Shown piece by piece: positions 46,191 through 59,100 of a stretch of 64,000 nt of DNA (position 1 is its first letter; every line of letters begins with the position of its first letter). Under the pieces are notes generated by a model. It had not been told where the DNA came from and ran no database searches. It was given only the letters and a program-made list of their open reading frames with translations. A program made the position numbers and the translations under genes. Origin of the DNA: Rehmannia glutinosa (lineage: Eukaryota; Streptophyta; Magnoliopsida; Lamiales; Orobanchaceae); the NCBI GenBank assembly GCA_016081115.2, contig JABTTQ020003424.1, forward strand, positions 124,001 through 188,000, in the 5' to 3' direction.

Positions 46191-46629
46191 TGGAGCCCTA
46201 TCTCTTTATTTTTTCTCTCTCTACTCCCTTTTTGGATTTTATAAAAATCTGATTTTTTGGTAAATTTTTTCGAAAGCCTTCAACAATTTTCATTTTTTAA
46301 TCCACTTTTCATATTGTTGAACAATTTTTGAGACTTTTAAATAAATTTCCATATTTTAAATAATGGCAAATGTTTAAAAAAAGTGTATTTTTTTTTAATT
46401 TTCATATTTAAAATAAATTATAAATTTTAATATTTAGATTTTAAAATAATTATAAATTATAGTTTTTTTTATTCTTTTTTTTAAATAAATTATAGTTTTT
46501 AATATTTAGATTTTAAAATGATTTTGTTGATTTTTGATATTTTTTAATAAATTGCAAATATTTTTAAATTTTATTGAAACAATTTTCAAAATTAATAGAC
46601 AATTTTTCAGAAAATGTACATATACATAA

Positions 46630-46922
46630 AAAGGCACGATATATTTCGTGCCTCAGTTAAAATTAGGCACGATATATTTCGTGCTCAGTTAAAATTAGGC
46701 ACAATATATATTTCGTGTCTCAGTTGAAATTAGGCACGATATATATTTCATGCCTCAGTTAAAATTAGGCACGATATATTTCGTGCCTCAGTGAAAATTA
46801 GGCACAATATATTTCGTGCCTCAGTTAAAATTAGGCACGATATATATTTCGTGCCTCAGTTAAACTTAGGCACGATATATTTCGTGCCTCAATTAAAATT
46901 AGGCACGATATATCGTGTCTTT
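46630..46922. repeat. Array of GGCACGATATATTTCGTGCC repeats
   Basis: About 8.5 tandem units of 32-35 bp: the 20-bp imperfect palindrome plus the spacer tcagttaaaatta. Length differences are extra 'at' steps in the centre. Confidence 0.88.
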
Positions 46923-47163
46923 TTTATGTATATGTACATGGGGGTTGACACGATATGAGTATATGATTTTATACATTAGTGTGTATATTTGGGGGGAAGT
47001 GTACACGATTTTCAAGGAATACATTAATTGCATCAGTTTTAAAATTCAAAATCTTCAAATTAAAGGAGGGGCATTTTTGTCAAACTGGGTTGAAAAGAGT
47101 TTTCTTATGTCTATGGATATAAAAGAATATACATTATCCATAATGAGTACTTAAAAAATTCCC

Positions 47164-48449
47164 TCTTGAGAATTGGTAAAGGCAAATGGTCCAATGCTAA
47201 GAGTTGTTAGTAAATCAATTTTTTAGGAAATTAAATCGATTAATTCGACAAAAGTAATTTGTATCATTGGTCAACTAACTTAATGTTTATTTAATTTGAA
47301 ATAAGATCTTCAGATCTTAAGATAACGAATAACTTTCATTTTTGTTATTAAAAAATTGGATGAAATGATGACATCGCAACTCAAAAAAAGAAAAGAAAAA
47401 TGGTAGAAGCGTGTTGCAGTAGTATAATGGAGTAATGAACTATATGAAGTAATTCGAATAATTTGAAAATGAGAAAACTATGGATGGCTGTGATTAGGTT
47501 TAGTGTTGGAAAACTTTTCAAACTTTAGTTGGTTTTCGTGTGAGAATTGAGAATATGTTTTTATTTTTGAAAATGAGAATATGTTTGGTTATAGCTTTTG
47601 AATAAAAAAGAAATGACTTCATTTCTCTTGAAAAACTTTTGAAACAAACATAAAATTTTGAATAGTTGGAAAGTTTTTGAAAAGTTGCATGGACTTTCAT
47701 TCGTTCATTTTCATTTTTAAGTGAATAAAGGTGAAATTTTGTTTTTGCAAAGTTGTGAAATTATTTGGTAGTATAATTAGATGTAGGATGAAAATGTGAT
47801 GATAATGTTTTTAGTAAAATAGTATTGAAAGTGATTTATGATTTGAAAAATAAGAGAGATTTAGTAGTATATATTCGTGATATGATTGTCTAATTGTGAT
47901 AATTGAGTAGTAATATTTTTAGTAAAATAATATTTAATGTGACTAATGATTGGAAAAAAGAATGGATGAATAGTTTATTTTTTAAAGATTTCCACAAACA
48001 ATTCAATGTTGTGGCGAAAAAAAAAAAAAAAAAAAACAGGCAAAATTTTACAAAAGTTTTCTGGTATGTAAATTTTAAGGAAGATTTAGAGGATGAATTT
48101 CAAACAACTTTAGACAATATTTGGATGAGAGAATTTGGATTTGGATAGAGAAATTTGGGTGAAGATTTGCAAACGGCTTCAAATAAGAATGATTTCAAAC
48201 TCATTACAAATTAGTTTACTCAAACAACCTCAATGGATTCATTATTAAGTATTTGGAATTCTTAACTTCAAATCCATCAATCCAAATTATACCTTATAAA
48301 AAGATTGATTTGAAATCTCCCATGATAATTCGAAAAATAACTTAAAACAAAAGTTTTATAATTTAAAATTAATTATATTACAAAATTGTCCAAACAAATT
48401 CAATGAATTGAAAAATTTAACTTCAAATCCATTAATCTAAATATAGCAT
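47164..48449. other. AT-rich repeat DNA, no gene
   Basis: 47515-47605 is the inverse of 9230-9320 and 47740-47960 the inverse of the 37735/9790 repeat. Poly-A run at 48016-48034. Nothing coding is recognised. Confidence 0.5.
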
Positions 48450-49985
48450 AAGACCACCTCTAATAGGCACCACATTAGTGAATATGCACTCAATCTCCAT
48501 CAATTTGCACTACTTTCTGCACTGAAAATGAATGTTCCATAAGATTAATTGCTTTATTCATTTAATACTGATTTTTATTACTTTATAATTGATAAACATA
48601 TTACATATATATTTTTATTTACTATAATTTTATGATTCAGTATTTTATAATGTAATGTAAGATTTATAATTTTGTGTGTAGTATTTTAAATCTCATAGTA
48701 TTATTAAAATTACAAATCAAATTATTTAAAAAATTTATCATATATAATTTATTTATTTTAATATTATTTTCTATTAGATTAATGGAGATATTGAAATCAA
48801 TTATAATATTCACAATTAAGAAATGCATATTTAAAAACTTAAAAAAAAAAAAAAAAGATAGCATAGCATTGAAACAATGTAGCGCTATATCTGGCACTAC
48901 AATATAGATAGTGGAAATATCTGGCGCTACAATGTAGATATTGTAAAATAGTTCCACTATCTAGCGCTCTGCAGGAGATGAGATTGTTGAAAGTTTTAGT
49001 GTTTATTTCTGTAAACTCTGGATTACAAGGAAATCTATCTATTACAGAGAATGAAAATTTGCAGAAAAGCTGAGGCGAGTTAACACTCTATCCGCAAGAT
49101 AAACACGCCCCGTATAAGTCTTGATGGAGCAGGCGTGTTATCCCCAAAGATACAACAACTTCGTCCTTGTAATAGCAAAGATCGCAAATTACAAGGCACA
49201 TTTCGAACTGAAATGTGCAAAACTGAGTACATTATGCAAGTACAAGAAAGAAAATGAGTATGAAAGTGTGTAATCCGAACAACAACAATGCTCTTATTTA
49301 TAGGACTTCCAACGGTCTTGGGGTATCTTTCTTGCATGGCAAGAATTTCGAGAATAACGGGTCAGTAACCTCCAGGGTAGTGGGCACTCCTTCAATGACC
49401 ACTATGTCAGAACTTCCAAGTAGTGGCGTCGGCTGTTTCAGCTTTTAAGTTGACTTTATTTGACATTTTTTTATTCTCTAAAAAATAAAAAACAAATATT
49501 TTCTCATGCAAAACTAGGCATCCGGTTGGGACACATGGGCTCGCCGGCCCGCCCGCCGGCCGGGCGGAAGCGCGCAGCGTGGCCTTGCCCACCACACCTC
49601 ACATGTGTATAGTTATTTCATCTTGCACACTCTTATACATCCACTTACTTATATATTGAATAAAATTAATATTTTATTACCATGTGGTATGGTGTCTTTT
49701 CACCTTCCCATCATCCATTATCCCATTTCAAAGTGACTATCTTGTGGATTTTATTTCTCACTCACCACTAAATGGTTTTGAGAAGTTAAATATACCACAC
49801 TCATCTACTCGAAACGTAGAATTTTATTTTAATATTTAATTCCTCCAAAATTAAATAATTAGTCACTAAAAAATTGGTCAAAGTTAGGTATCAACCATTA
49901 CTTCTCAAACCAATTTCCAACAGAGATTCAACGCCTAACGCATTTTTAGTGCAGCTACTAGAGTTGCTCTAAGAGCATGTAAACT
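48450..49985. mobile_element. MITE-like element split by a solo LTR
   Basis: Left CCACCTCTAATAGGCAC and, inverted at the right, CAACTCTAGTAGCTGCAC are plausible terminal repeats. The inner sequence includes tandem ctggc(g/a)ctacaat(g/a)tagat units (48885-48965). The solo LTR at 48985-49922 lies inside. Confidence 0.45.
48985..49922. mobile_element. Solo LTR with perfect target duplication
   Basis: TGTTGAAAG ... TTTCCAACA, flanked on both sides by GAGAT (48980-48984 and 49923-49927). Length is 938 bp. A TATA-like tatttatagg lies at 49295. A GC-rich stretch at 49535-49585 (gccggcccgcccgccggccg) is strongly self-complementary. No coding sequence; it arose by LTR-LTR recombination. Confidence 0.85.
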
Positions 49986-50754
49986 GACGGTTTATTTCGA
50001 ATTTCATTTACGGTCGCAAATTATATTTATTATAGCACTTCATGGATCAATGATATTTTCAGATTAAAACTCAGTTCAAAATATCTCCAATTGTCGTGCT
50101 TTTTTTCTGCTTATTTTCTGCTAAAACATATAAAGTAAGTATATAAAAAGGAAAAAAATATAACTAAAATCTTTTGCCTGATTTTTTAGCCAAAAAAATG
50201 ATAAAGACACAGCTAAAAGAGATTTTAATGATAAATATCTGATCTTAAAAATCTGATCTGAAATGCTATTGGAACTTGGATCATAAAATCACAAATGTAA
50301 ATTGAGTGACTAGTTTTAGTCTCTTTAGGGTAAAGACGGATGCACATTCCCTATCACGTATTCACGTGCCCATATAACTTTTTTTTTCTTCATTTTTTTT
50401 AACTATTTACTATTTATTTTTAAAAGTTGTAATATTAATTAAATTTTAAAAAAAGCAAAGTATTATCCACTCATTGTTTTTGATATTTTTTAATATTTAA
50501 TATTTATTTTTAAAATCCATATACTTTAGATTTAAAAATTAAAGTATGCCCCCACTAATTGTTTTTGATATAATTTATAATTGTATTTATTTTGTGCTTG
50601 TAGGATCTCATGCACTACCACTTCCCTAAAATCACTAGAAGAATAACTTTAACCTTATAGTGTACTGCAAGCCCCTACGACATTCGATTGTAACTTGCCC
50701 CCGACTTACAGTCACGGGACCATTGTTGTCGAACCTTGTGACTCAGTATTATTT

Positions 50755-50893
50755 CCCTTAGTGATTGCTTTGGCTAGGAACCGAACATGTGATCTTGGTT
50801 TTGATACCATGTATATATTAGACCTCAAACGCTTATCGCTAAGCCTAAACCCACATGGAATTAGGAAGACGAATACAAGATAGCAAGAGTCGG
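50755..50893. repeat. Direct repeat, copy 1
   Basis: cccttagtgattgctttggc ... gcttatcgcta ... gatagcaagag; about 75-80% like 53110-53255 by eye. The hAT element is inserted at the end of this copy. Confidence 0.65.
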
Positions 50894-51284
50894 AGCTAAG
50901 GTAGGGATGGCAAAATGACCCATCCCGACGAGTATCTGCCCCACCCCGCCCCGTTTGGACTACCCCGCCTCGTGACCCGTGGCGGGACGGGTTTGGGTAT
51001 CACCTTCGCCATGTAGGTACCCGCCCCGTGCTATTTTTTTGTAATATATTTAATGTATATTTTACATGTATATTATATAAAATAATATAACTTATGTATT
51101 TAATATTATATTTAACATATATAATGACAAATTTTATAAACAATATGTATTTATAATACAAAATATAATATTTAAAAATTATTAATAATATAAAATATAA
51201 GATAAAAAAATACAAAAACTCCTGTCAGACCGTCTAACGGGTCTAACCTGTTATACGGATCTGATCTGCGGACCCGGTGGCATT

Positions 51285-51895
51285 TCCGTAATATTAGCAG
51301 TGGTGTTTTAGTAGTTTTCAGGGACCACCGGTATTAACAGTCATTTTGAAAAGTATTAGCCGTCCTTCTAAAAACTATTAGCAGTTCTTCTGAAATGTAT
51401 TAGTAGTTCCCTGAAGAGTATTTTGGTATTTCTCCTAAATATACTCCCAAAATGTATTAGCAGTCCCTCAAAAGAGTATTAGTAGTTCCTCGAAAAAGTA
51501 TTAGTAGTTCCATGGAGAGTATTTTAGTAGTTTCCCTGAATATAATTAAATTTTTCTCCCGAAATGTATTAACAGTCATTCTGAAAAGTATTAGCCGTCC
51601 TTCTAAAAAGTATTAGCAGTTCTTCTGAAATGTATTAGTAGTTCCTGAAGAGTTTTTAGTATTTCTCATGAATATACTCCCAAAATGTATTAGGAGTCCC
51701 TCAAAAAAGTATTAGTAGTTCCTCGAAAAAGTATTAGTAGTTCCCTGGAGATGTATTTTAGTAGTTTCCCTGAATATAAATTTTTCTCTCCCGAAATGTA
51801 TTAGTTGTCCCTCGGAATAGTATTAGAAGTTTCTCGAAAAAGTATTAGTAATTTCCTAGAGAGTATTTTAGTAGTGCTCCTGTAAAGTATCATTT
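51285..51895. repeat. Minisatellite agtattagtagttcctcgaa
   Basis: A monomer of about 20-25 bp (gtattag(t/c)agt(t/c)cctc) repeated more than 20 times, itself arranged in higher-order blocks of about 220 bp: 51330-51545 is repeated at 51560-51780 and in part after that. Confidence 0.85.
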
Positions 51896-52249
51896 AGTGT
51901 TTGATATTTTACTCTATTTTCTTCAACAGAGTAATGAGAATTGAGGGTATTTAGTATGGAATATATGCTCAAAATCGGCAAAATTCAGGAGATCAGTATA
52001 CATCAAGATTATTGAGATTTGGTTTACAAAGAAGACAACGGGAGCAACCAACAGGTTGTCGACGGCGCAGCCGCAGCCGTATCGCGGGCCTGGTTAAGAA
52101 TATTAACCATTCTTTTATGAGCACAGGTATAATTAGCACTCATGGGAAAATTGGGGCAATCTTCGGCGGTGGTGGTGGAAAGTGTGGCGGCAGCGGCGAA
52201 GTTCAAACTCGTGAGACATTTTGTAATGGCAAAAACTTGCGTGAGACGT

Positions 52250-52538
52250 ACGGAGCCCTTACACAAAGTTTTAAAGGTTTTTTTTTTCAGATTTTATTTT
52301 TCTTAGGGTTTATATTTTTTTTTTTAGGGTTTATTTTGTTTCTTGGGTTTATTTTTAATTGATTTGGGTTTTTAGGATTTTTAGATTTTTTAGGGTTTAT
52401 TTTTATTTTTGGGTTTATTTTTGTTTTTCGGTTTATTTTTCATGGTTCATGTTTTTAGGGTTTATTTTTGTTTCTTCATGGTTCATTATTATTTTTAAAT
52501 TTATTTTCATGGTTCATGTTCTCAAGACGGAGCCCTTA
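52250..52538. repeat. T-rich agggttta tract between 12-bp direct repeats
   Basis: ACGGAGCCCTTA occurs at 52250-52261 and 52527-52538. Between them lie about 265 bases of irregular (t)agggtttatttttg units, which contain the plant telomere word TTTAGGG out of register. Directly after it, 52547-52572 is an 11-bp perfect stem GTCTCACGGAT/ATCCGTGAGAC. Confidence 0.65.
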
Positions 52539-53109
52539 GGAGGTCCGTCTCACGGATTTAGATCCGTGAGACCGTCTCACAAGAGACTTGCTCTTTTGTA
52601 ATTGTTGCAATACCAAAACTTTTGTATTTGTTGAACCACACACCTTGGAGACATTCTTTTCTTGTTGACGTTTTAGCAGAATCAAGATTAATAACAAAAC
52701 AAATATACTCTTGCATCATCTTAGTCTCTCTCTGTAAAAGTCTGGAAGTGGGTGAAATACAAACAAAGAGAGAAAAAAGGACATAGAGAGAGAAAAGAGA
52801 AACTGAGGGAGTAGAGAGAGTAGAGAGAGTTGCGAGCTGTTTAACCCATATCCCCAAAATGGATTGTGGTTTGGGATCCGTCTAACGAATTAGATCAATT
52901 AGACGGTCTGATGGGAGACTTGCTCAAATAAAAAAAATCAACACGGGGTTGGCGGGTTTCCCTACAGTCTGGGTATTGAGATACCCGTCCCGCCCCGCCC
53001 CATTGCCATCTCTAAGCTAAGGGGGTTGGCGGTCGTAATCAATCCCTTCAACTTTCTTTTTAAATAGTATAAGTTTTTTTATGTATAATTATTTAATTTT
53101 GAAATTTCG

Positions 53110-53262
53110 CCCCTTAGTGATTGCTCCCGCTAGGAATCAAACATGTGATATTGACTTTGATACCACATGTTGGACCTCAAGCACTTATCGCTACCCTTAA
53201 AACCACGTGGCATTAAGGAGACACATAAAATGAAGCAAGATAGCAAGAGACAGAGCTAAGGG
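53110..53262. repeat. Direct repeat, copy 2
   Basis: Second copy of the cccttagtgattgct unit, ending gatagcaagagacagagctaag. Together with copy 1 it shows an old tandem duplication that predates the hAT insertion. Confidence 0.65.
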
Positions 53263-54139
53263 TGGTTGCAATGGCAGCTCAAACCCCAACTCAATAATAT
53301 TTTAAGCCAACTTAATATTTTAAACCCCATTGCGGGTGCAACTTTTAATTGTAAAAGATAAAGTTGGGTTTGATATCTCAAACCCAACTCAACAGAAAAT
53401 GCTACACTTTAGCAAATGGGCATGTGAGTGTACGCCTCATTTTATTGGACGGTGGGTTGTACGCGCGTGTGGCGCCTTGGATTGTGCAAAAATTGGATGT
53501 CAGCCACAAAATATTGAATTTTCTTTGATTGAACAAATTGACCGTTTGAAATTTTAAGTATGGAATAGAGAAAAGTGATCTACAACGGTTATAAAAGAAA
53601 ATTGAAGGTGAAAATATATTTTTATTTATTTTTAAAAAAGAAAATTGGATGTCAGCCACAAAATAGTGTAGTAAATATATTTTTATTTATTTTTAATAAG
53701 TGAAAATTAAATATAAAAATATTAACCAAAAAATAGATAAATGAAAAATTAAAAATGATGTGTGAATTGATGACGAGACCCTTATAAAGTTGATTTTTTT
53801 TGTTTATGATTGTGGAGATAGGTTTATAGGTGTATTGAATTTTTACTTTACGAGTGATGTCGATGTCAAGATTCTTTTTTAGGTTCAACCATGAACCACC
53901 CTAAGAGAGTGACGATAATTGTAGTCACTACCTTCAACTCCATAATTATTTTTTTAAAATTAGTATAAGTTTTTTTTATGTATAAATAATTATAATTTTT
54001 AGAAGAAATTATATGTCGTCATTTAGTCTTCATTTAGTCAAATTCAGGTTAAAGAAAAATATATTTATTTTTAATTTTTGTTAGTTCAAACATAAACATC
54101 TAATTTTTTATTTTATTTTTATTGTATATATATTACCCC
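53263..54139. other. Intergenic, no gene recognised
   Basis: 53270-53400 has an inverted pair of aacccaactcaa / ttgggttt words (MITE-like). attggatgtcagccacaaaa occurs twice (53492 and 53644). The rest is AT-rich. Confidence 0.4.
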
Positions 54140-54354
54140 TTGGCCCTTTCATCGTCACCATCGCCAACCAACTTTTGCAATTTTATCACTCCCTTTCTCT
54201 CCCTAAAAAAATTCGCCGACCTTTTTGCCTCTCATATATAATACAGTTTGGTTTTGTTAGTCCTTAACGCACGAACTGTAAAATTATACTCATCTCTATC
54301 TACTTCCGCCACCGTCTCAGGCGGCCGCCGATCGCCGGCCTCTCCTGTTCACTG
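54140..54354 (+). other. 5' leader exon of the zinc-finger gene
   Basis: CT-rich leader-like sequence (ccctttctctccc), a GC-rich stretch gcggccgccgatcgccggcc, then a donor ctg|gtacgg at 54355. The second leader exon starts at 56084 (acceptor tatgcag) 30 bases before the ATG. The intron between (54355-56083) holds no recognised feature. Confidence 0.5.
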
Positions 54355-56113
54355 GTACGGAGCTTTTTACTCTTACGAACTTCGGGTCACGTGGATATCA
54401 CAGATCACGTGACCTCAAGACTTGGTAGTAGTTTTTATTTGCTCTTTTTGTATTATTGTTTTTTTGACATTTTATCTAGTCTCGACATTTTTAGTCGACC
54501 TAACCTAAGCGTGTTAGCTTATCTTCACTTTATTTCTTCAGTAATCAATTTCTCATTTAATGACTTTATTTTTGTGATTGATTCTTATTTTATGTTACTT
54601 TTAGTAATTAGTATTATTGAGTGATGATGACTGATGTGTTACTTGAATTTATTAAGATTCATTACATGCATGATTTGGATGTATTGTTGATGAGGTTTAT
54701 TGCGGAATTGAGAGTTCAGTGTAATGGATAATAAATCCATGGCGTATTTTGCTATATTTGAGAGAGGGTTGGTGAGATTGGAAATATTTAGGGAGACATA
54801 TAATTTTTATATATAAATATATAATATATAGATATATGTACTACATAAGATAAAAATTTTAGGGGGAGGGTGGGCGATGGCCCCCTCTCGGTCCGTCCCT
54901 GATTATTTATAACAATATCTGTGTTTTTTGCTACGGTTCAGTTTTGTGCCAATTTAATGTCTCACGCTTTATCCGCTGTTATTATGTTTCAATGTTCTAA
55001 TTTTCTGGTGGCTGGATATGAAGTGCGTTACTAAATGATTTTGATGCATGTCATCAGACAGATTTGATATATGCCAAGAAACATTATCATTTAGATATGA
55101 GAGAAGTAGGTGAAAGGTTTTGTTTAGTATCAGACGAAGACTCATTGAGCAATTACCTATGTTAAATGGTTCTACCTAGAATCCAGAATTCATTGTGGAG
55201 TAATTATGCGATTATTCTCAAGCCTGATGTTTTAGTATGCAATGAAGATGATGTTTTTCTTTTCCATGCTTGTGATGGTACTCCTACTTTTTTAACATGT
55301 TGCCACTGCCAGTAGCATTTTATATGCGGCTCATGTGTAAATATTTTTTAATTTTGGCCAAATTCACATGTAAGTAGTGCGCTTCAGTCGGTTGATGGAT
55401 AAATTATGCTGAAACATCGAGTAAATGGAGGGGAAGGGAGGTTGGGGATGCTGAAGCTGATTGTTCTCCATTGAAGTCACAGCTCAGGATTAGAACAGTC
55501 TCTCTATTTCTGCACAACTGATAACGATGGTTTAGAACCATGCAATCTTGGTTGCATGAGTTCGTATTTATTTACATTTATAGCATTGCAGAGAGGCTAG
55601 CTATATATCAAACCCGATAAATCTATCGACGTGCACATGCAACATTTCTGGACTAATTAAATTGCCCTAGAGGAATTGAAGAAATGTTCAGTATGTTTAT
55701 TGTTCAGAGAAAAGGTTGTACATCGATTTGTTAGTATGGGAGTGATGTCATAGTATAATTATTCAATTACGGGTTTAATTTGCTAATTTAGGGATTTCTC
55801 CAGTTCTTGTGCATTTGTTGTTCCTTTATTTTGTGGTTTTCATTTATTTCAACCAAATGTTTTCAATTTCAATCATCCCCATTAATCAGAGATGGTCTTG
55901 CTGAATGATGACAAACGTTTCCGCAAAACGATGCAAGTTTTTGATTATGGTTGTCTCCAATTAAGTTATTCAATTAATATTGTTCTGATTTCATGTAATC
56001 GCTACGTTATTCTCTTGGTTTTCTGTTTCTTTTGTTCCGCATCCTATCGATCATTCTTTTTCATATTTAAATTATTTATGCAGTGTCACTGTCCAGCTGT
56101 AGTCGAAGTTTAG

Positions 56114-59100
56114 ATGCCTGTAGCAAATCTATGCCCAAGTGGCACTCTCAACGCAATGAAATCTGAAGAAGGCAACGACTCCTTTGACACTTGCATTAGA
56201 CAAGCTGTTGGCAATGAGCCTCTAGCTTTTCCAAGAACAGGAGACAATCCAGTGCAGTGGATTCAGTGGCTTCATGCCTTAGATCAGCCAGGTGTGTAAA
56301 TATTTTAAGTTTTCCAAATGTATAAGAAGTAATGAAATAACTACAACATATAGTTTTGTCCCTACATATCTCTATTTGATGTCTAAGGTTTGGTTTTCAT
56401 CATAGTTTTCTTGATCATTGCCAGATCTTCCTATTTATTGGTGCCTTTGTTGAGAGGAAAAATCTAAAGTAGATATGCAGTCTGTCATCATTTTTTTTTT
56501 TTGGTTTTCTGGTTAATGTTTGCCTCTTGTTTTTCGTATAGATCTCCCTGGTTGGGCCTTGACGACTCCTGTAAAAGTTCAGATGCAGAAGTGCGAGAAG
56601 TGTTCCCGGGAATTCTGGTCATCAATTAACTATAGGAGACATGTTCGAGTGCACCGCCGATCTTTGAATATTAATAAGGTTATCTTGATTTTCCATTGCT
56701 TCTGTTTGATGGGTCCTTTTCCTGATTCATGAGCACATTAAACTTCCCTATACATGTTATTTCTGTCAGTTACTTATTTGCATTATAATGTTAAGAGCCT
56801 TTTTTCCCATTATTTGTAATGTTTTTGTGTCTATTGTGTAGGAATCTCACAGAAGTAGGGATTTATTGGCTGTTTTTTGGGACAAGGTAATTAATTGTCC
56901 CTCCGTATTCATTTCTTTTTATTTCCTTCATTGTAAATCTAAATATGATTACTGGTGTATTGTGCAGCTGTCGCTGGAGGAAGCTAAGGAAGTAGTGTCA
57001 TTTGATGATGTGATGCTAAAGGTTGTCGCCTGGTTCCTCCCTTTTTATCTGCATAGATCTAGATTTGTTGGTTGAATGTTACATGTTACCTACTTGTAAG
57101 AATGCCCACCTAACTATGTGTTCAGGCATTTGCTGTCTGATGTATCACATCCAATGAACGTAGTAAAATATTTAATACTCCAGGACCAGTATGGGCCTTG
57201 CAAACCATTACTCTGTATATTTTCATTTTGGCATCGCCCTGGATGAGAACTTTTTTGATATGCATCAAGCTTGACTTTAGTTTTTTTCCTTCTACACAGA
57301 ACTTCATTTTCTTCGCTAATGTACTAGGTAAAGACAGAAATAAGTTGTGGTTCTGCTCTTATTCTGTAAGGATCATAGTTTAATTCTTTACTCGGAGAAC
57401 TAACATGGTATGCCCTTGTAGAAAGTCATTCAAGCTTTTCTTGCCAATTTCCACAGAGTTGTATTGAAAATAAGGTTTCCGTGGGATTTGGAGTTGCTGT
57501 GATAGTTATATTAGCCAGTAGTAAAATGTGATTTGTCATCTTTGTCTCTTTCTTTTTTCCTTCTTAAAGTAGTTGTATTTTCAGATGGAGGAATATGCAC
57601 TGATTCAAATAGTATTTTGCTTATGTATTATGTTCTCCAGGAAATTCCTGGATCATCAGTGATAAGGGCTTTGGCATCATCTCTCCACAAACCTGGGGTA
57701 TGGACTCTTCCTCAAGATTACTTGAAGGCTGGCTCTGCATTATTGGTAAGGACTAAGGAGGCATCATCAATCTTTTTCCCGTTGTGCCCCGTTTTTGATT
57801 AATCCCACCTGTTCAGCACCGTCGATCATCTCCTTTACAATTTATGTTTTCAGGATCTTCTGTTACTTACAGGATATACTCCAAGCTAAGGCATCAAGAA
57901 TACATATATCCTCACAAGAATTATTTAGCATCCTTGATGATGCAAGTGAGAGAACATTCTTATGTGCTGGCACAGCCGAGTCTGTTAGAAAATACCTTTT
58001 TGACGGAGAAGCTGCTAGAAATAGTCTTGAGTTGAAGAACTTGGTTGCTATCACTAGCTTCCTTTTCGAACAGCAACTGGTACTCCCTCTTGTATTTTTT
58101 CCTTTTTATGTGCTTTTGTGTTTACTTACATACCTACTTACCAATGCATGCATGAAATAACAATTTTTCTAGTGTTGAGTTCAGTTCCCAAGGTACGCGA
58201 CTCGACAGATTTTCTTCTCGAGTCTGAGTTCTGTCTTCCTAAATATGGTTCTCTTTTTGGGGTTCCTTATTGCCAAAACCACATCATTAATATTCAGTGG
58301 GTTTCATTAAGCGTATTTGTCAAATTGGGTCAGGCGTTTTCCTAAAGTAACTTAACTATAAATAATCCAGGTGAAAGCATGGGTCGCTGACAAAGAGGCA
58401 GAGGCTTTAAGATGTCAGAAGTTGCTTGTGGAGGAGGAAGAAGCTGCACAGAAAAGGTAGGTTCTATCCTTTGACCGATTATGTCACAGAAATGCGGATG
58501 TGTAATTGAAAATTCCGAGATGAGATCTCCTATTCCACTTTCCCTATTCCATATGTTGGATGGAAGACACGTGTACAATTGTGTCATCATGTGACTTCAT
58601 CTTGTACACGCGTCTTTCATCCAATGCAATGGAATATAAGTGGAATAGGGAAAGTGGAATAGGAGATATCGACCCGAAAATTCCAACATTTTGTCTCCTT
58701 GCATGCCCTCTCTTCTATGATAGTTCTATTATTTCTACTCAACCTTCTTCCTAATCGGTTTGATTTGTTAATACCTGCTTATGGGTTTCCCCATAAAATA
58801 AATTGGGGTGGTGTTTTGGATCTTAGAAATTTTTTGTTCTATATATCTTTGGATGAGTGTTGTTTCGTCATATTTTATCAGTTGATTCTATTTCTTTGTT
58901 GTTTAGTTTACAGTAGGGATTGAGCATTTTGTACTGGTGGGGTCATGTGAACTCATTTTCTTGGAAAACATATTTTAACTGAAAATTACATGAGAAGTTG
59001 AAAACATATTGTAACTGAAAATTACATGAGAACATAGTTGTCTTTTAACCAATGGGAAGTTGTAGTCATGGCTTGATTCTTGAGACCTTCGAGCGAATTA

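Larger units (their letters stand above)
44952..47163. mobile_element. Non-autonomous Mutator-like element with palindrome arrays
   Basis: Terminal inverted repeats of about 130 bp: left GGGAAATTTTTAAAGTACCC (44952), right the inverse ending tacttaaaaaattccc (47163). Subterminal taacccaaattgacaaaat is shared by both. The same end begins the element at 61802, so this is a deletion derivative of that family. The interior holds two arrays of palindromic repeats and an inner inverted repeat; no protein is encoded. I could not find a 9-bp target duplication. Confidence 0.75.
50902..53014. mobile_element. Non-autonomous hAT-type element, 2.1 kb
   Basis: Termini TAGGGATGGCAAAATG and, inverted, TAGAGATGGCAATGGG, flanked by perfect 8-bp duplications AGCTAAGG (50894-50901 and 53015-53022), the hAT hallmark. 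Subterminal GC-rich ccccgccccg/cgggacgggt words are present at both ends. No transposase; short ORFs at 52012-52362 have no recognisable domain. It carries a second inverted pair (51219 and 52923, both reading ctcc(t/c)(g/a)tcagaccgtctaa), so another element is probably nested inside. Confidence 0.85.

Noticed and set aside
46630..46922. Regular 33-bp repeats with palindromic cores, CRISPR-like at first sight
   Set aside because: Spacers are near-identical rather than unique, the host is a plant nucleus, and the array lies inside Mutator-type ends.
52012..52362. 116-residue open frame in the hAT element
   Set aside because: Low complexity, runs into T-rich repeat, and no domain recognised on either strand; possibly captured or random sequence.
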